Part shown: piece after piece, positions 26,193-34,602 of the stretch | How positions within the stretch are numbered: the stretch's first letter is position 1 | How the letters are laid out: the number at the start of each line of letters is the position of its first letter | NCBI RefSeq assembly: GCF_001431485.1 | Contig: NZ_LDJM01000021.1 | Span: forward strand, 62,001 to 126,000 | DNA from: Stenotrophomonas ginsengisoli | Lineage (GTDB): Bacteria > Pseudomonadota > Gammaproteobacteria > Xanthomonadales > Xanthomonadaceae | Reading direction: 5' to 3' | Length of the DNA: 64,000 bases | Made by a program: the position numbers and the translations under genes | The notes under the pieces: generated by a model | Databases searched by the model: none | Told to the model about the DNA's origin: nothing | What the model saw: only the letters and a program-made list of their open reading frames with translations

Positions 26193-26538
26193 TAGCGCCG
26201 GACATTCCACGGCGTATGGAAAGCCCCAAAAAAACCGGAAAATTGGCAAATCATTAGCGCCAGCAAATTAGGCATTTAGTCGACACAGATCACAGTTTGC
26301 GCCATATCCAGTGCAGCCACCTGGATTTACACAGCCACCAACGCCTACACTCGGCACTGAATTACCAAGTACTCGTCAACATTTAGCGCACTCATACCTA
26401 ACCAGCATGAGTGTATTTATTTAATAAAGTTACCCACCACTTAGTGGCCACCCATGGACTTTACGCTACGCACGCCAACGTCTGACATCAATTCTCGGAG
26501 CGAATTAATTCATACTTAAAGAACTATACGGGGGAGTT
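26193..26538. other. AT-rich intergenic stretch
   Basis: About 345 bp of clearly AT-richer sequence than its neighbours, between metG and an orphan membrane gene. The word TTAGCGCC occurs twice (near 26193 and 26254). No coding frame or known RNA was recognised. Confidence 0.5.
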
Positions 26539-26916
26539 ATGGCCACCAGATACTCAAAGCGACAGTTTGACGGAACCACTGAGCACTACGACTCACGGGA
26601 GGAAATGGAAGCGGCCAATCCAGAAATATCGACCAGACAACTAATATCAGAAATATCCAATTCATTCAATCCTTTTTTTGCGATACTTGGCTTCGTTGTC
26701 TCGGGAATTTCTGCAGTATTTATACTTTCCTTCTTCAGTGAATTCTCAAGCCTGGCAACTTGGATCAAGTTTTTCATTGCTGCCGGCATGGCCGTCCTAG
26801 TTGGCTACATATCTGGAAAGTTTGGCAATATTCTCTTCATACTCACGATTGCACTTTTTATCCTAGGCGCGACGGGCGGGATCATCGCACTCATATGGAT
26901 GATACTTAGCATCTGA
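26539..26916 (+). CDS. Orphan membrane protein in AT-rich patch
   Basis: A 125-residue protein I do not recognise. An acidic/polar N-terminus (RYSKRQFDGTTEHYDSREEM) is followed by three hydrophobic helices at about 45-65, 72-90 and 95-122. A strong GGGGGAG ribosome site precedes the ATG. Codon use is AT-rich (ATA, TCA, AAT), unlike the surrounding genes, which suggests recent acquisition. Transposase fragments lie just downstream. It could be an accessory or immunity-type membrane protein, but nothing shows this. Confidence 0.65.
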   Translation: MATRYSKRQFDGTTEHYDSREEMEAANPEISTRQLISEISNSFNPFFAILGFVVSGISAVFILSFFSEFSSLATWIKFFIAAGMAVLVGYISGKFGNILFILTIALFILGATGGIIALIWMILSI

Positions 26917-27014
26917 CAATTAATACGAGCGGCCGGCACAACTCTGGCTTACGAACCCGGGTAAGAGCTTAGACTCAACTTCCAAGTGCAGCGCCCCCAT
27001 ATCGGGTCGTTGCC

Positions 27015-27107
27015 ATGTCCAGAACCTACCAACACCTAAGCCCTGAAGAATCTGCCGCAATCATGCTCGAGCGGCAGAACGGAAGAACGGCTGTAATGAC
27101 CCACTGA
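27015..27107 (+). pseudogene. IS30-family transposase N-terminal fragment
   Basis: A 30-codon frame beginning MSRTYQHLSPEESAAIMLER, then QNGRTA before running out of homology. This resembles the first helix region of IS30-family transposases, which normally continue for about 300 more residues. Only the start remains, so it is a remnant of a deleted element. Confidence 0.65.
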
Positions 27108-27146
27108 ATTCCTGCTCAGGTGTTACAACTCCCGAAGGCGACACCA

Positions 27147-27266
27147 ATGAGCGTAGTGATGGAAGAAGAAATCAAGCGTTGGACCGCCCGGCGCAAGTCG
27201 GCACTGGTCCTTGAGATCATCCAGGGCAAGACGACTGAAGTGGCCCGTGTTTCGTGGACAGGATAG
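27147..27266 (+). pseudogene. IS3-family OrfA-like fragment
   Basis: A 39-codon frame starts MSVVMEEEIKRWTARRKSAL, then VLEIIQGKTT, matching the N-terminus of the DUF1153-like/IS3-type OrfA proteins common in xanthomonads. The frame then diverges and stops at 27264-27266 near a GTGGACAGGATAG sequence. The rest of the element is missing. Confidence 0.6.
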
Positions 27267-27412
27267 TCAGGGGACAGTCCTGACCTGTTGATATCGCTGC
27301 TCGGCTTGTGTGTGAGCCGTATAACCCATGCCGGAACGGGGCCTCCCCGGCTGTAGAAAACTTCGATGCACTCAAAGATCGCGGCTCGGCAATCCCCCGA
27401 CATTTTCGCGAT

Positions 27413-28006
27413 CTACAACAAGCCTTTATTTTCGTACCGTTGATCATGCGCCCAAGTATCAATCACGTTCTGGAGGCGCTCATCCTCCGCTTCCTGGAGC
27501 GTGCTCATGTCGCACTCTATGTTGCTGGTCGCACGTGCGCTCCCAGCGGCCGATTTCTGCAACCCGGCGATGGCGAAACCATTACCTTGTATTGAGTACA
27601 GCGCGTAACGTGTTCCATCGGTTGTCGTCGATAACACCAGCCCACCGGCACCGCCCATCAGCATCAGGCGTGATCGCCTGAAATCGCTTGATGGAGCATG
27701 GCCAATCTCCGGCACCTTCACTTTCGGCACTCCCCTTGATTTACCAAGGGCAAACCGGAATTTCAGATCGCGGGAAGTGGAAGCCGTGTTGGTGCAGATC
27801 GATGCCCATTCGTCACGTTCTTGCAGACGGCAAGAGATCACGACCTGCTCACTTGCATTGCACTGGGCGCCTTCAATCGCTTGGCCTGAGCCAGCGGGGA
27901 GTGTCGAGGCCAACAGGGCCTGATCGACGCGGTTTGTGGCCCCTGACTTTTGACAACAAATAAGTCCAGAGATCATAACGAATACGAGAACGGCATTGAA
28001 CTTCAC
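27413..28006 (-). CDS. Orphan secreted protein, unknown
   Basis: A 197-residue protein with an N-terminal signal sequence (VLVFVMISGLICC), possibly a lipoprotein although the lipobox is not canonical. Cysteines occur at QCNASEQVVISCRL, ASICTNT and NIECDM. A central Gly-rich stretch MLMGGAGGLVLSTTTDGTRY and the C-terminal ENKGLL give no family that I recognise. The start is a GTG at 28006 with GGAGAG upstream. It lies in the AT-richer patch beside transposase fragments and may be horizontally acquired. Confidence 0.6.
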   Translation of the reverse strand: MKFNAVLVFVMISGLICCQKSGATNRVDQALLASTLPAGSGQAIEGAQCNASEQVVISCRLQERDEWASICTNTASTSRDLKFRFALGKSRGVPKVKVPEIGHAPSSDFRRSRLMLMGGAGGLVLSTTTDGTRYALYSIQGNGFAIAGLQKSAAGSARATSNIECDMSTLQEAEDERLQNVIDTWAHDQRYENKGLL

Positions 28007-28179
28007 GGCGAAGCTCTCCTTGCGGGACCACAGGTTGCTTGCGATGACAGTAGCAAAGCCCCCCCCTGAACAACGGGATCAGGCTCACTTATTTCGATGG
28101 TGAAGACGCCACCACAGTGGTCTCGGGCATAAAAAAGGTGTCATGGCTCACTTTCCAAAACGATGAATAGCTGCATCCG

Positions 28180-28722
28180 TCAGAACCAGTTGACCTTGAC
28201 CCTCGCACCATCGATCAACGGCATCCAAGCATCGCCCAGCGACAATTTCGTATCCACCCAGAACGTCACCTCGCGTGTGCCGATGGGCAAGCCGGAGAAT
28301 GGTGCATCCACGCTCATCGCAATGGTTTTGTTACCGGGACGCATCAATTCTTGACGCAGACGACGCAAGGATTGCTGCCCCACCTCGTCCAGACGCAGCT
28401 GATAAACGACCACGGGCATATCACTACGAAAAATCCCCGTACTGCGCGTATCCGTCTCCTTATTGATTAGCACAAGCGGCAATGCCTCACGCTGGCTGTA
28501 CCCACCAGTACTGACATCCAGATTCAAGCGTGCGCCAGCCACGTCCAGTTCCACACCGTGCGGCAACGCCATGCGCACGCGTACCTGCGCAGGATCGGCC
28601 TGTGCCAGCGCGGCCGGTGACAGCGACGACAGTCGCAAAACGGTACTTACGGGAACAGAGGCACAGCCAACCATTCCTAACAGCACCAACAACATACCAA
28701 CAGCTAATTTGCGCATGATCAT
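28180..28722 (-). CDS. Hypothetical lipoprotein
   Basis: This 180-residue protein has a clear lipoprotein signal (MLLVLLGMVGC, with Cys20 as the lipidated residue). The mature part is beta-rich with SSLSPAALAQADPAQVRVRM and ends MPLIDGARVKVNWF. I recognise no named family; similar envelope lipoproteins are found in xanthomonads. It is separated by more than 170 bp on both sides and seems to be monocistronic. Confidence 0.7.
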   Translation of the reverse strand: MIMRKLAVGMLLVLLGMVGCASVPVSTVLRLSSLSPAALAQADPAQVRVRMALPHGVELDVAGARLNLDVSTGGYSQREALPLVLINKETDTRSTGIFRSDMPVVVYQLRLDEVGQQSLRRLRQELMRPGNKTIAMSVDAPFSGLPIGTREVTFWVDTKLSLGDAWMPLIDGARVKVNWF

Positions 28723-28969
28723 CCCTGAGGATTTGATACAACCTATTCAAAATAACAATCACCGACACCCATCTCAATATCACGTTGAAAAATCATCAAC
28801 GGAATCACATTTACTCACGACCGACGCACGGAAGCAGACATAGGACTGCACTTCCATCAGGCATCGGAATCACCGTAGCTAGGCTCACCAATCAACCGAC
28901 GGGGGCTATCAGCGTCACGCAGCACATCAGGCAGCTCCGTTTGCTCCACTTACCCTGGCCGTCACTTGC

Positions 28970-30319
28970 TCAACCGGCCGGGGGATTGAAGTCATGCAGA
29001 ATCTCGCCGTTGTTGTCGATCAGCAGTGCCGGCGCGGCGGGGTTTGAGCGCAGGTAGAACGCATCAGGCAGGGCATCGGCGGAGAGCTGGGCGCCGCTGC
29101 CGGTGATTTGCGGCAATTGCTCCAACGTGCGGCTCCACACCATCTTGCCGGTGGCTGCATCGAGCAGTTCCAGCACCCGGCCCTGGTCGGTCACCGGGGT
29201 GGTGTTGAAGACGATCAGCACACGCTGTGCATTGGCGGCCAGCACCGCGCCGCGATAACGCAACTGCAGCGGCGCGATCAGCTGCAGCCCTTCCAGGCCG
29301 GCGTGTTGGATGCGCTCACGCCCGCTCACCCAGCCGCCAGCCAGCGGGACGAAATCCTGCGCCGCGGCCATTACTGCCGGGTCATCCTGCCGGCGTACGG
29401 CCAGTGACGGCAGCAGCTGATAGCCGCCCTTGCCAATGCGCTGGGTGTAGCGCAACAACAGGCCCGGTGAGCTGGCAGCCTGCAGGCCATCGCCGCCGCC
29501 TTCCACCCGGGCGAAGGCGAACTGCGGCTTGGCCACGGCCGGCAGCTGCGTAGTGCGTTGCTGGAAATCGGCCTGCAGCAGGGCCAGTGGCACGATCTGC
29601 CCGCTGAGCCAGAACACCACAAAACGCTCGCCGGCATTGCTGGTGACCATGAGGCTGTCCGGTTGTTGCGCATCACCGGGGGCTATGCGCGACACCCCGG
29701 CACCCAGCTGTGCGGGATGGCGATTGACCAGGGCATCGTCCACCGCAGTGAAACGAGCATCCTCGCGCTGCAGGGCCAGCAACTTCTGGCCGTTCATGAT
29801 CAACAGGATGCTGCCGTCGGAGAAATGGGCAAAGCGCGGCGGTTGCGACAAGGTGGTACGCGCATAGCTCAGCTGCAATGGCTCGCCCAGGGTACGGCCG
29901 TTGCCGACCTCACTGACGCTGACGCGGTAATGGTCATCGCGTCCTTCGGTCCTTTCCAGCACCTGCACCTGGGCATAGGCACCAGCCTTGTGCTGGTACA
30001 CGGTGGAGGCCTGTAGCCTGCCGTGGTCCGGCGGGGTGGGCAAGGCCTTGTGCAGCAAGGGCCACAACAACGGCAGGCCGATGGCCAGCAACAGCACCAC
30101 CCCCACGGCAAGGCCGACATGGCGCCCGGGTGCGGCGCTACCGGAGGCACCCGGCTCCAGGCGATGGGTGACATGCACCTGCTTGGGTGCATTGTTGTCG
30201 CTGAGCACAAACTCGCTGCCGCAGGCACTGCATACACGCAGGTTGGGGCTGGCCGCCACCGGCTTGCTGCTGCCGGAGCCGCAGCGGGGGCACATCAGGG
30301 GTTTGATCTGTACCGACAT
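28970..30319 (-). CDS. Zinc-ribbon membrane-anchored protein, paralogue A
   Basis: A 449-residue protein with an N-terminal zinc ribbon (CPRCGSGSSKP and CSACGSEF, about residues 10-38). A transmembrane helix follows at about 75-95 (VGLAVGVVLLLAIGLPLLW). The remaining ~350 residues are a beta-rich, probably WD/PQQ-like, domain ending LIDNNGEILHDFN. It shares this layout and the C-terminal motif with the next gene upstream. The ATG at 30319 has AAGGA six bases before it. The ribbon would be cytoplasmic and the beta domain extracytoplasmic. Function unknown. Confidence 0.72.
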   Translation of the reverse strand: MSVQIKPLMCPRCGSGSSKPVAASPNLRVCSACGSEFVLSDNNAPKQVHVTHRLEPGASGSAAPGRHVGLAVGVVLLLAIGLPLLWPLLHKALPTPPDHGRLQASTVYQHKAGAYAQVQVLERTEGRDDHYRVSVSEVGNGRTLGEPLQLSYARTTLSQPPRFAHFSDGSILLIMNGQKLLALQREDARFTAVDDALVNRHPAQLGAGVSRIAPGDAQQPDSLMVTSNAGERFVVFWLSGQIVPLALLQADFQQRTTQLPAVAKPQFAFARVEGGGDGLQAASSPGLLLRYTQRIGKGGYQLLPSLAVRRQDDPAVMAAAQDFVPLAGGWVSGRERIQHAGLEGLQLIAPLQLRYRGAVLAANAQRVLIVFNTTPVTDQGRVLELLDAATGKMVWSRTLEQLPQITGSGAQLSADALPDAFYLRSNPAAPALLIDNNGEILHDFNPPAG

Positions 30320-30371
30320 CGCGATTCCTTGCATCGCCCGCCATGCAACACCGGCATGGCAGGCCCTGGCG

Positions 30372-31679
30372 TCATTGGAAGGAGTGCAGCACGTTGCCCT
30401 GGTTGTCCATCAGGAAACCGGGCTCAAGCGGGCTGCTCTGCACGAAGAAGCCCGAGGGCAACCCTTGTGCGGTGAGGTAGGTGCCGCCACGGTCGCTGGC
30501 CATCAGCGGCACCTGGGCCACCTCACGGCTCCAGACCACCTGCTGGCTCTGCTTGTCCAGCAACTGCACCACCCTGCCCTCGCTGCTGGTCGGTGTCGGG
30601 CTGTAAACCAGCAACAGATGGCTGGCATTGTGCGCCAGCACCTGCGCATTAAAGCGCGGCGTGGCCGGGGCAATGAGCTCCACACGCTGCACGCCCTTCT
30701 CATGCACATGGCAGGAAACCCACAGGGTCGGCGCCACCTGCCGGTACCACGCGGGCGAGCGCTCAACATCCTTACTGTGCTGCGTGTACAAGCTGAAGTA
30801 CCCCAGATACTGCGGCTGGCCCGGATCGGCCCGCTGCCAGTAGCGGATCAGCTGATAGCGGCGGTTTTCAATGCTGTGCGAGCCTTCCAGTTCGGCATAC
30901 AGCCAATGTTCGCTCAAGCCGGTGGCCTGTGCGGCACGCTGCTCGTCACTGTCGGAAATGCCCACTTCGGGCAGCAACTGCCCGGCCAGCCAGTAAGCGT
31001 GGTAAACCGTGCCATCGGCGGTGGTGATCTTGAAACTGTCCGGCCGGTCACGGAAACCAAACTCGATCCTGGCAATGCCGCCGCCGAGTTGATCGGGATG
31101 GCGGGCGAGCAACTGCGGGGTCAGGTCCACGAAAGCGTTGGCACCGGGATCAAAGCGCAACACCATCTTTTTTTCCAGCTGCAGGTAGAGCTGGCCATCG
31201 CTGAAATTACGCAGGTAGGCGCGGTTGTCCTGCCTGTTGATGCGCCAGGTCTGCGGCTCGGCCAGCAGTGCCCCGCTGTGGATGTCCGTCACCTGGACAA
31301 GGTAGGCATCGCCCTGCGCCTCGTTGCGCCGGCTGTAAACATCAATACGGCTGAACTTGCCTGCCGCCTCGTACAGCGCCGATGCCTCGGCGCGCTCGCG
31401 CGGATGCACAACCGGCGCGCTTTGCTGGCTGCGATCCAGCAGCCCTGGCAAGACTGCCAGCACCAAACCGGCCAGCAGAACACCCACAACAACGGCGGCA
31501 CCGATCCATCGATGGCCACGCCCGCGATCAGTGGCCTGGCCACCTGCGCCCTGCTCCGCCTTGTTGAACACAGCCGTGATGGAGAACACCGTGCCACAAG
31601 CGGCGCAGGCCCGCTCCGGTGCGCGCGGTGTGGCTGGCAGCAGTGATCCACCACAGTGCGGACAGAAACGCAGCGTCAT
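30372..31679 (-). CDS. Zinc-ribbon membrane-anchored protein, paralogue B
   Basis: A 435-residue paralogue of the protein at 28970-30319. It has a zinc ribbon (CPHCGGSLLP and CAACGTVF, residues 6-33), a membrane helix (IGAAVVVGVLLAGLVLAVLPG) and a large beta-rich domain ending FLMDNQGNVLHSF. Matching segments in both are YLRNFSDGQLYL versus HFSDGSILLIM, and RVVQLLDKQSQQVVWSRE versus RVLELLDAATGKMVWSR. The gap between the genes is 52 bp, so they are probably one operon. Function unknown. Confidence 0.72.
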   Translation of the reverse strand: MTLRFCPHCGGSLLPATPRAPERACAACGTVFSITAVFNKAEQGAGGQATDRGRGHRWIGAAVVVGVLLAGLVLAVLPGLLDRSQQSAPVVHPRERAEASALYEAAGKFSRIDVYSRRNEAQGDAYLVQVTDIHSGALLAEPQTWRINRQDNRAYLRNFSDGQLYLQLEKKMVLRFDPGANAFVDLTPQLLARHPDQLGGGIARIEFGFRDRPDSFKITTADGTVYHAYWLAGQLLPEVGISDSDEQRAAQATGLSEHWLYAELEGSHSIENRRYQLIRYWQRADPGQPQYLGYFSLYTQHSKDVERSPAWYRQVAPTLWVSCHVHEKGVQRVELIAPATPRFNAQVLAHNASHLLLVYSPTPTSSEGRVVQLLDKQSQQVVWSREVAQVPLMASDRGGTYLTAQGLPSGFFVQSSPLEPGFLMDNQGNVLHSFQ

Positions 31680-32107
31680 GGCCTGACCATCCCGGCCATG
31701 CCGGTGCCGCAGGCGGGCGGCACAGCACCTGCCCGGCCATCAAGCCGTAGCTTGCTTGCATCACAACGGCAGTACAGAGCAGTGGGCATGCAACAGTCGT
31801 CAGTCCATGGATTCGGTATGCCCCGGCAGGAAAAATCGACCTTGCCGTGCCACATACAGCATTGCACAGGCACAGGCCCAAGGCTCTACGCAGTGCATCA
31901 AACCAGTAGCGTACGTCCATGGCAGGCCGGTGTCAGAGCAACGCGCCACTGTGCCCAAGCGCAACCGCATCCTGTGATTGAAGGCACAGGTTTTTCCACC
32001 GGGCAGCGGGTTCTGCCAAACCTGGACGACACCACGGGTTGCTCGTAACTGAATACTGCTTGATAGTCGGCGCTGACCACATCCCGGGACCGAGGCCCTG
32101 ACCGACC
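31680..32107. other. Divergent intergenic region
   Basis: A 428-bp interval between the divergent zinc-ribbon gene and the histidine kinase. No coding frame with a credible start, no terminator and no known RNA was seen. It should contain promoters for both directions. Confidence 0.4.
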
Positions 32108-34051
32108 ATGCCTGCACCAGCACTGGCGCATTACCCTGGTCTTTATGATGCCTCCCGCTTGGCCGTTTCCGTGCTCGATGCGGACAGTTTCGAACTGTTT
32201 TATGCCAACGATGCCTTCCAGCATTACTACCGGGCACGACTGCTGACCAACAGCAAGCACCTGCTGCGCGATGCGCTGATCCAGCAGGCAATCAAGCAAT
32301 GCCATGAAAACCACCAGACACTGAGCATTACCCCGCTGGGCAGCCAGCTGTGTTTCGAGTTCTCCCCCTTCAATGCCGCCACGGCCATGCCGCGTCTGGT
32401 TCAGTGCATCCTGTTGCCACGCGACATGGAAATGCCGCAACCACAGCGCGATGACCTGCCCCACGACCTGCTGCTGGCGCTGGCACGCATCATCGACCAC
32501 TTCCCGCACAACATCTGGCTGTACTCGATCAAGGGCGAGGTGCTGTGGACCAACAACACCTCCAACCGCTTCACCATCGGCACCAATGGCGCACGCCATA
32601 TCGTGGACCTGGCCAACACCCGTCACATCACCAACGTACATCCTGATGACCTGACCGAGGCGGCCGTGGCCATGTCCCAGGTAATCAATGGCACGCCTAT
32701 GCAGCAGCCAAAACGTTACCGGCTGCGCAACCACACCGGGCAATACTGCTGGTTCGAGTTTTCGATGTCGCCCGTGCACGACGATGCCGGACAGGTGCTG
32801 TACTGGGTCGGCACCAGCATCAACATCGAGCACATCGTCGCCCTGGAACAGGAGCATGAGCAGCAACTGCAGCTGTTGCAGCAACAGTTGCGCAGCGCCA
32901 ACGACGAACTGCACAGCCATCACCAGCGCAACCTCAACGCTGAAAAGATGGCCTTGATCAACCATCTCTCCGGCGGCGTCGCGCATGACCTGAACAACCT
33001 GTTGCAGGTCATGCGCACCTGCACCGAGCTGGCCATGCTCAAGCGCCCGGAAGCCTCGGTGGAAACCAAGCTCAAACTGATTGCCGACTGCATCGAACGC
33101 GCCAGCCGGCTGTCTTCGCAGCTGGCCAGCTTCACTGGCCGCACCCCGCAGAATGCGCGCCAGCTCGATACCAGCGAGGTACTGCGCGAATGCATGCTGC
33201 TGCTCAAGCGCGCCGTGGGTGCCGAGGCCGATTTCAAGGCGGATATCCCCGATGGCCTGCACCCGGTACTGGCCGACCGCGCGCATCTGGAAAATGCCCT
33301 GATCAACCTGGCCATCAATGCGCGCGATGCCGTCGACGGCCGTGGCCAGATCCGTTTCGCGGCCCGCAACATCGAACATGCCGAGCCGGATGGACAGATC
33401 TGCGAAGCGGTGCAGCTGTGCCTGCGCGATGATGGCAGCGGCATCGATGAAAGCCTGCGCGAACAGGTGTTCGAGCCATTCTTCACCACCAAGCCCGAGG
33501 GCAAGGGCACCGGCCTGGGCCTGGCCATGGTCAAGCGCTTCGTGCAGTCCAGCCATGGCAGTATCGAATTGAGCTCCCGCCCCGAGCAGGGCACCAATGT
33601 CAGCATCGTGCTGCCCCGCAGCCGCCAGCAGGCAGAGACGGCAAGCCACAACACGCCCGTGCCGGCCAGCCTGCAGGCACGTGTGCTGCTGGTGGAGGAC
33701 GACGAACCGGTGCGTCTGGCCATCCACGCCCTGCTCAGCCAGCTGGGCTGCACGGTGATCCCCTCCTTCAACATCGACCACGCACTGGGCCTGCTCGACA
33801 GCGGCCTGTGCCCGGAAGCCATCGTCTCGGACATCCGCATGCCCGGCAGCCACACCGCCAGGGACCTGATCGCCCGTATCGAACAGCGCCCGGACATCGC
33901 CCTGCTGTTTGCCACCGGCTACAGCGCCGACGTGGCCGTGGCCGAGGGGCTGATCGACGGGCGCTGGCCGGTGCTGTTCAAACCCTTCGACCTGCATGGC
34001 CTGGCCGCCGCCCTGCGCCAGGTCCTGCCGCAGGCAGCGGACACCGAGTGA
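32108..34051 (+). CDS. PAS-domain hybrid sensor histidine kinase
   Basis: A 647-residue soluble hybrid kinase. It has one or two PAS-like domains (about 15-105 and 125-245), a coiled coil, then the dimerisation/phosphoacceptor H box VAHDLNNLLQ with His293. The ATPase follows: N box ALINLAINARDA, G1 DDGSGID, G2 GKGTGLGLAMV. A C-terminal receiver (about 525-640) has acceptor Asp575 in IVSDIRMPG. No membrane segment is present, so it senses a cytoplasmic signal. No response regulator with an output domain is adjacent, so its partner is unknown. Confidence 0.9.
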   Translation: MPAPALAHYPGLYDASRLAVSVLDADSFELFYANDAFQHYYRARLLTNSKHLLRDALIQQAIKQCHENHQTLSITPLGSQLCFEFSPFNAATAMPRLVQCILLPRDMEMPQPQRDDLPHDLLLALARIIDHFPHNIWLYSIKGEVLWTNNTSNRFTIGTNGARHIVDLANTRHITNVHPDDLTEAAVAMSQVINGTPMQQPKRYRLRNHTGQYCWFEFSMSPVHDDAGQVLYWVGTSINIEHIVALEQEHEQQLQLLQQQLRSANDELHSHHQRNLNAEKMALINHLSGGVAHDLNNLLQVMRTCTELAMLKRPEASVETKLKLIADCIERASRLSSQLASFTGRTPQNARQLDTSEVLRECMLLLKRAVGAEADFKADIPDGLHPVLADRAHLENALINLAINARDAVDGRGQIRFAARNIEHAEPDGQICEAVQLCLRDDGSGIDESLREQVFEPFFTTKPEGKGTGLGLAMVKRFVQSSHGSIELSSRPEQGTNVSIVLPRSRQQAETASHNTPVPASLQARVLLVEDDEPVRLAIHALLSQLGCTVIPSFNIDHALGLLDSGLCPEAIVSDIRMPGSHTARDLIARIEQRPDIALLFATGYSADVAVAEGLIDGRWPVLFKPFDLHGLAAALRQVLPQAADTE

Positions 34052-34137
34052 AGCCCGCTGCGTGACCGCCTGCCCGGCTGGCCAGCCGGGCACTTTCGTG
34101 CTGCAGTGGTGCCCTCCATCCCTTGGGTACTGCGCCG

Positions 34138-34602
34138 ATGAAGACAGTTCTTGCCTGCCTGTGCCTGGCGCTGCTGCCGGTGTTGGCCCACGCCCAGCCG
34201 GCAACGCCAGCCACGCCTTCGGCGGTGGCCGACCCCGGGCTGGCCAGCCAGCTGGGCGCCGATGAACGCGGCATGCGCCAATACATGCTGGTGATCCTGA
34301 AGACCGGGCCGACGCCGCTGGCTGATGGGCCGCAGCGCAGCGCGATGTTCGCCGGCCACTTCGCCAACATGCAGCGCCTGGCCGCGGCCGGCCAACTGGC
34401 TGTGGCCGGGCCGTTCACCGACAAGGGCGACTGGCGTGGCCTGTTCATTCTGGCCGTCAGCAGCCAGGCCGAAGCCGAAGCGCTGGTGGCCACCGACCCG
34501 GTGATTGCCCAGGGCGAGATGGTGGCCGAGTACCACCCGCTGTACGCCTCGGCCGCGCTGATGGCGGTCAATGCCACCCACCTGCGCATTGCCCCGCAAT
34601 GA
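34138..34602 (+). CDS. Secreted YciI-like protein
   Basis: A 154-residue protein with a signal peptide (to about AQA, residue 20) and a YCII-type ferredoxin-like domain. It includes QYMLVILKTGP, HFANMQRLAAAGQLAVAGPF and TDPVIAQGEMVAEYHPLY. YciI homologues are usually cytoplasmic and have been linked to dehydrohalogenase-like chemistry, so the signal peptide is notable. Its TGA overlaps the ATG of the beta-lactamase gene (ATGA), implying coupled translation. Confidence 0.82.
   Translation: MKTVLACLCLALLPVLAHAQPATPATPSAVADPGLASQLGADERGMRQYMLVILKTGPTPLADGPQRSAMFAGHFANMQRLAAAGQLAVAGPFTDKGDWRGLFILAVSSQAEAEALVATDPVIAQGEMVAEYHPLYASAALMAVNATHLRIAPQ

Larger units (their letters stand above)
26917..27412. 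other. Transposon scrap region between two orphan genes
   Basis: A 496-bp stretch holding two transposase N-terminal fragments (27015-27107 and 27147-27266) and otherwise no recognisable gene. No intact terminal repeats were identified. Confidence 0.55.

Noticed and set aside
27116-27403. Minus-strand open frame of 95 codons in the transposon scrap region
   Set aside because: It overlaps the IS3-like fragment on the other strand, has no ribosome site and no family resemblance.
31898-34204. Minus-strand open frame of about 768 codons opposite the hybrid kinase
   Set aside because: The kinase has intact H, N, G and receiver motifs; the antisense frame has no recognisable domain.
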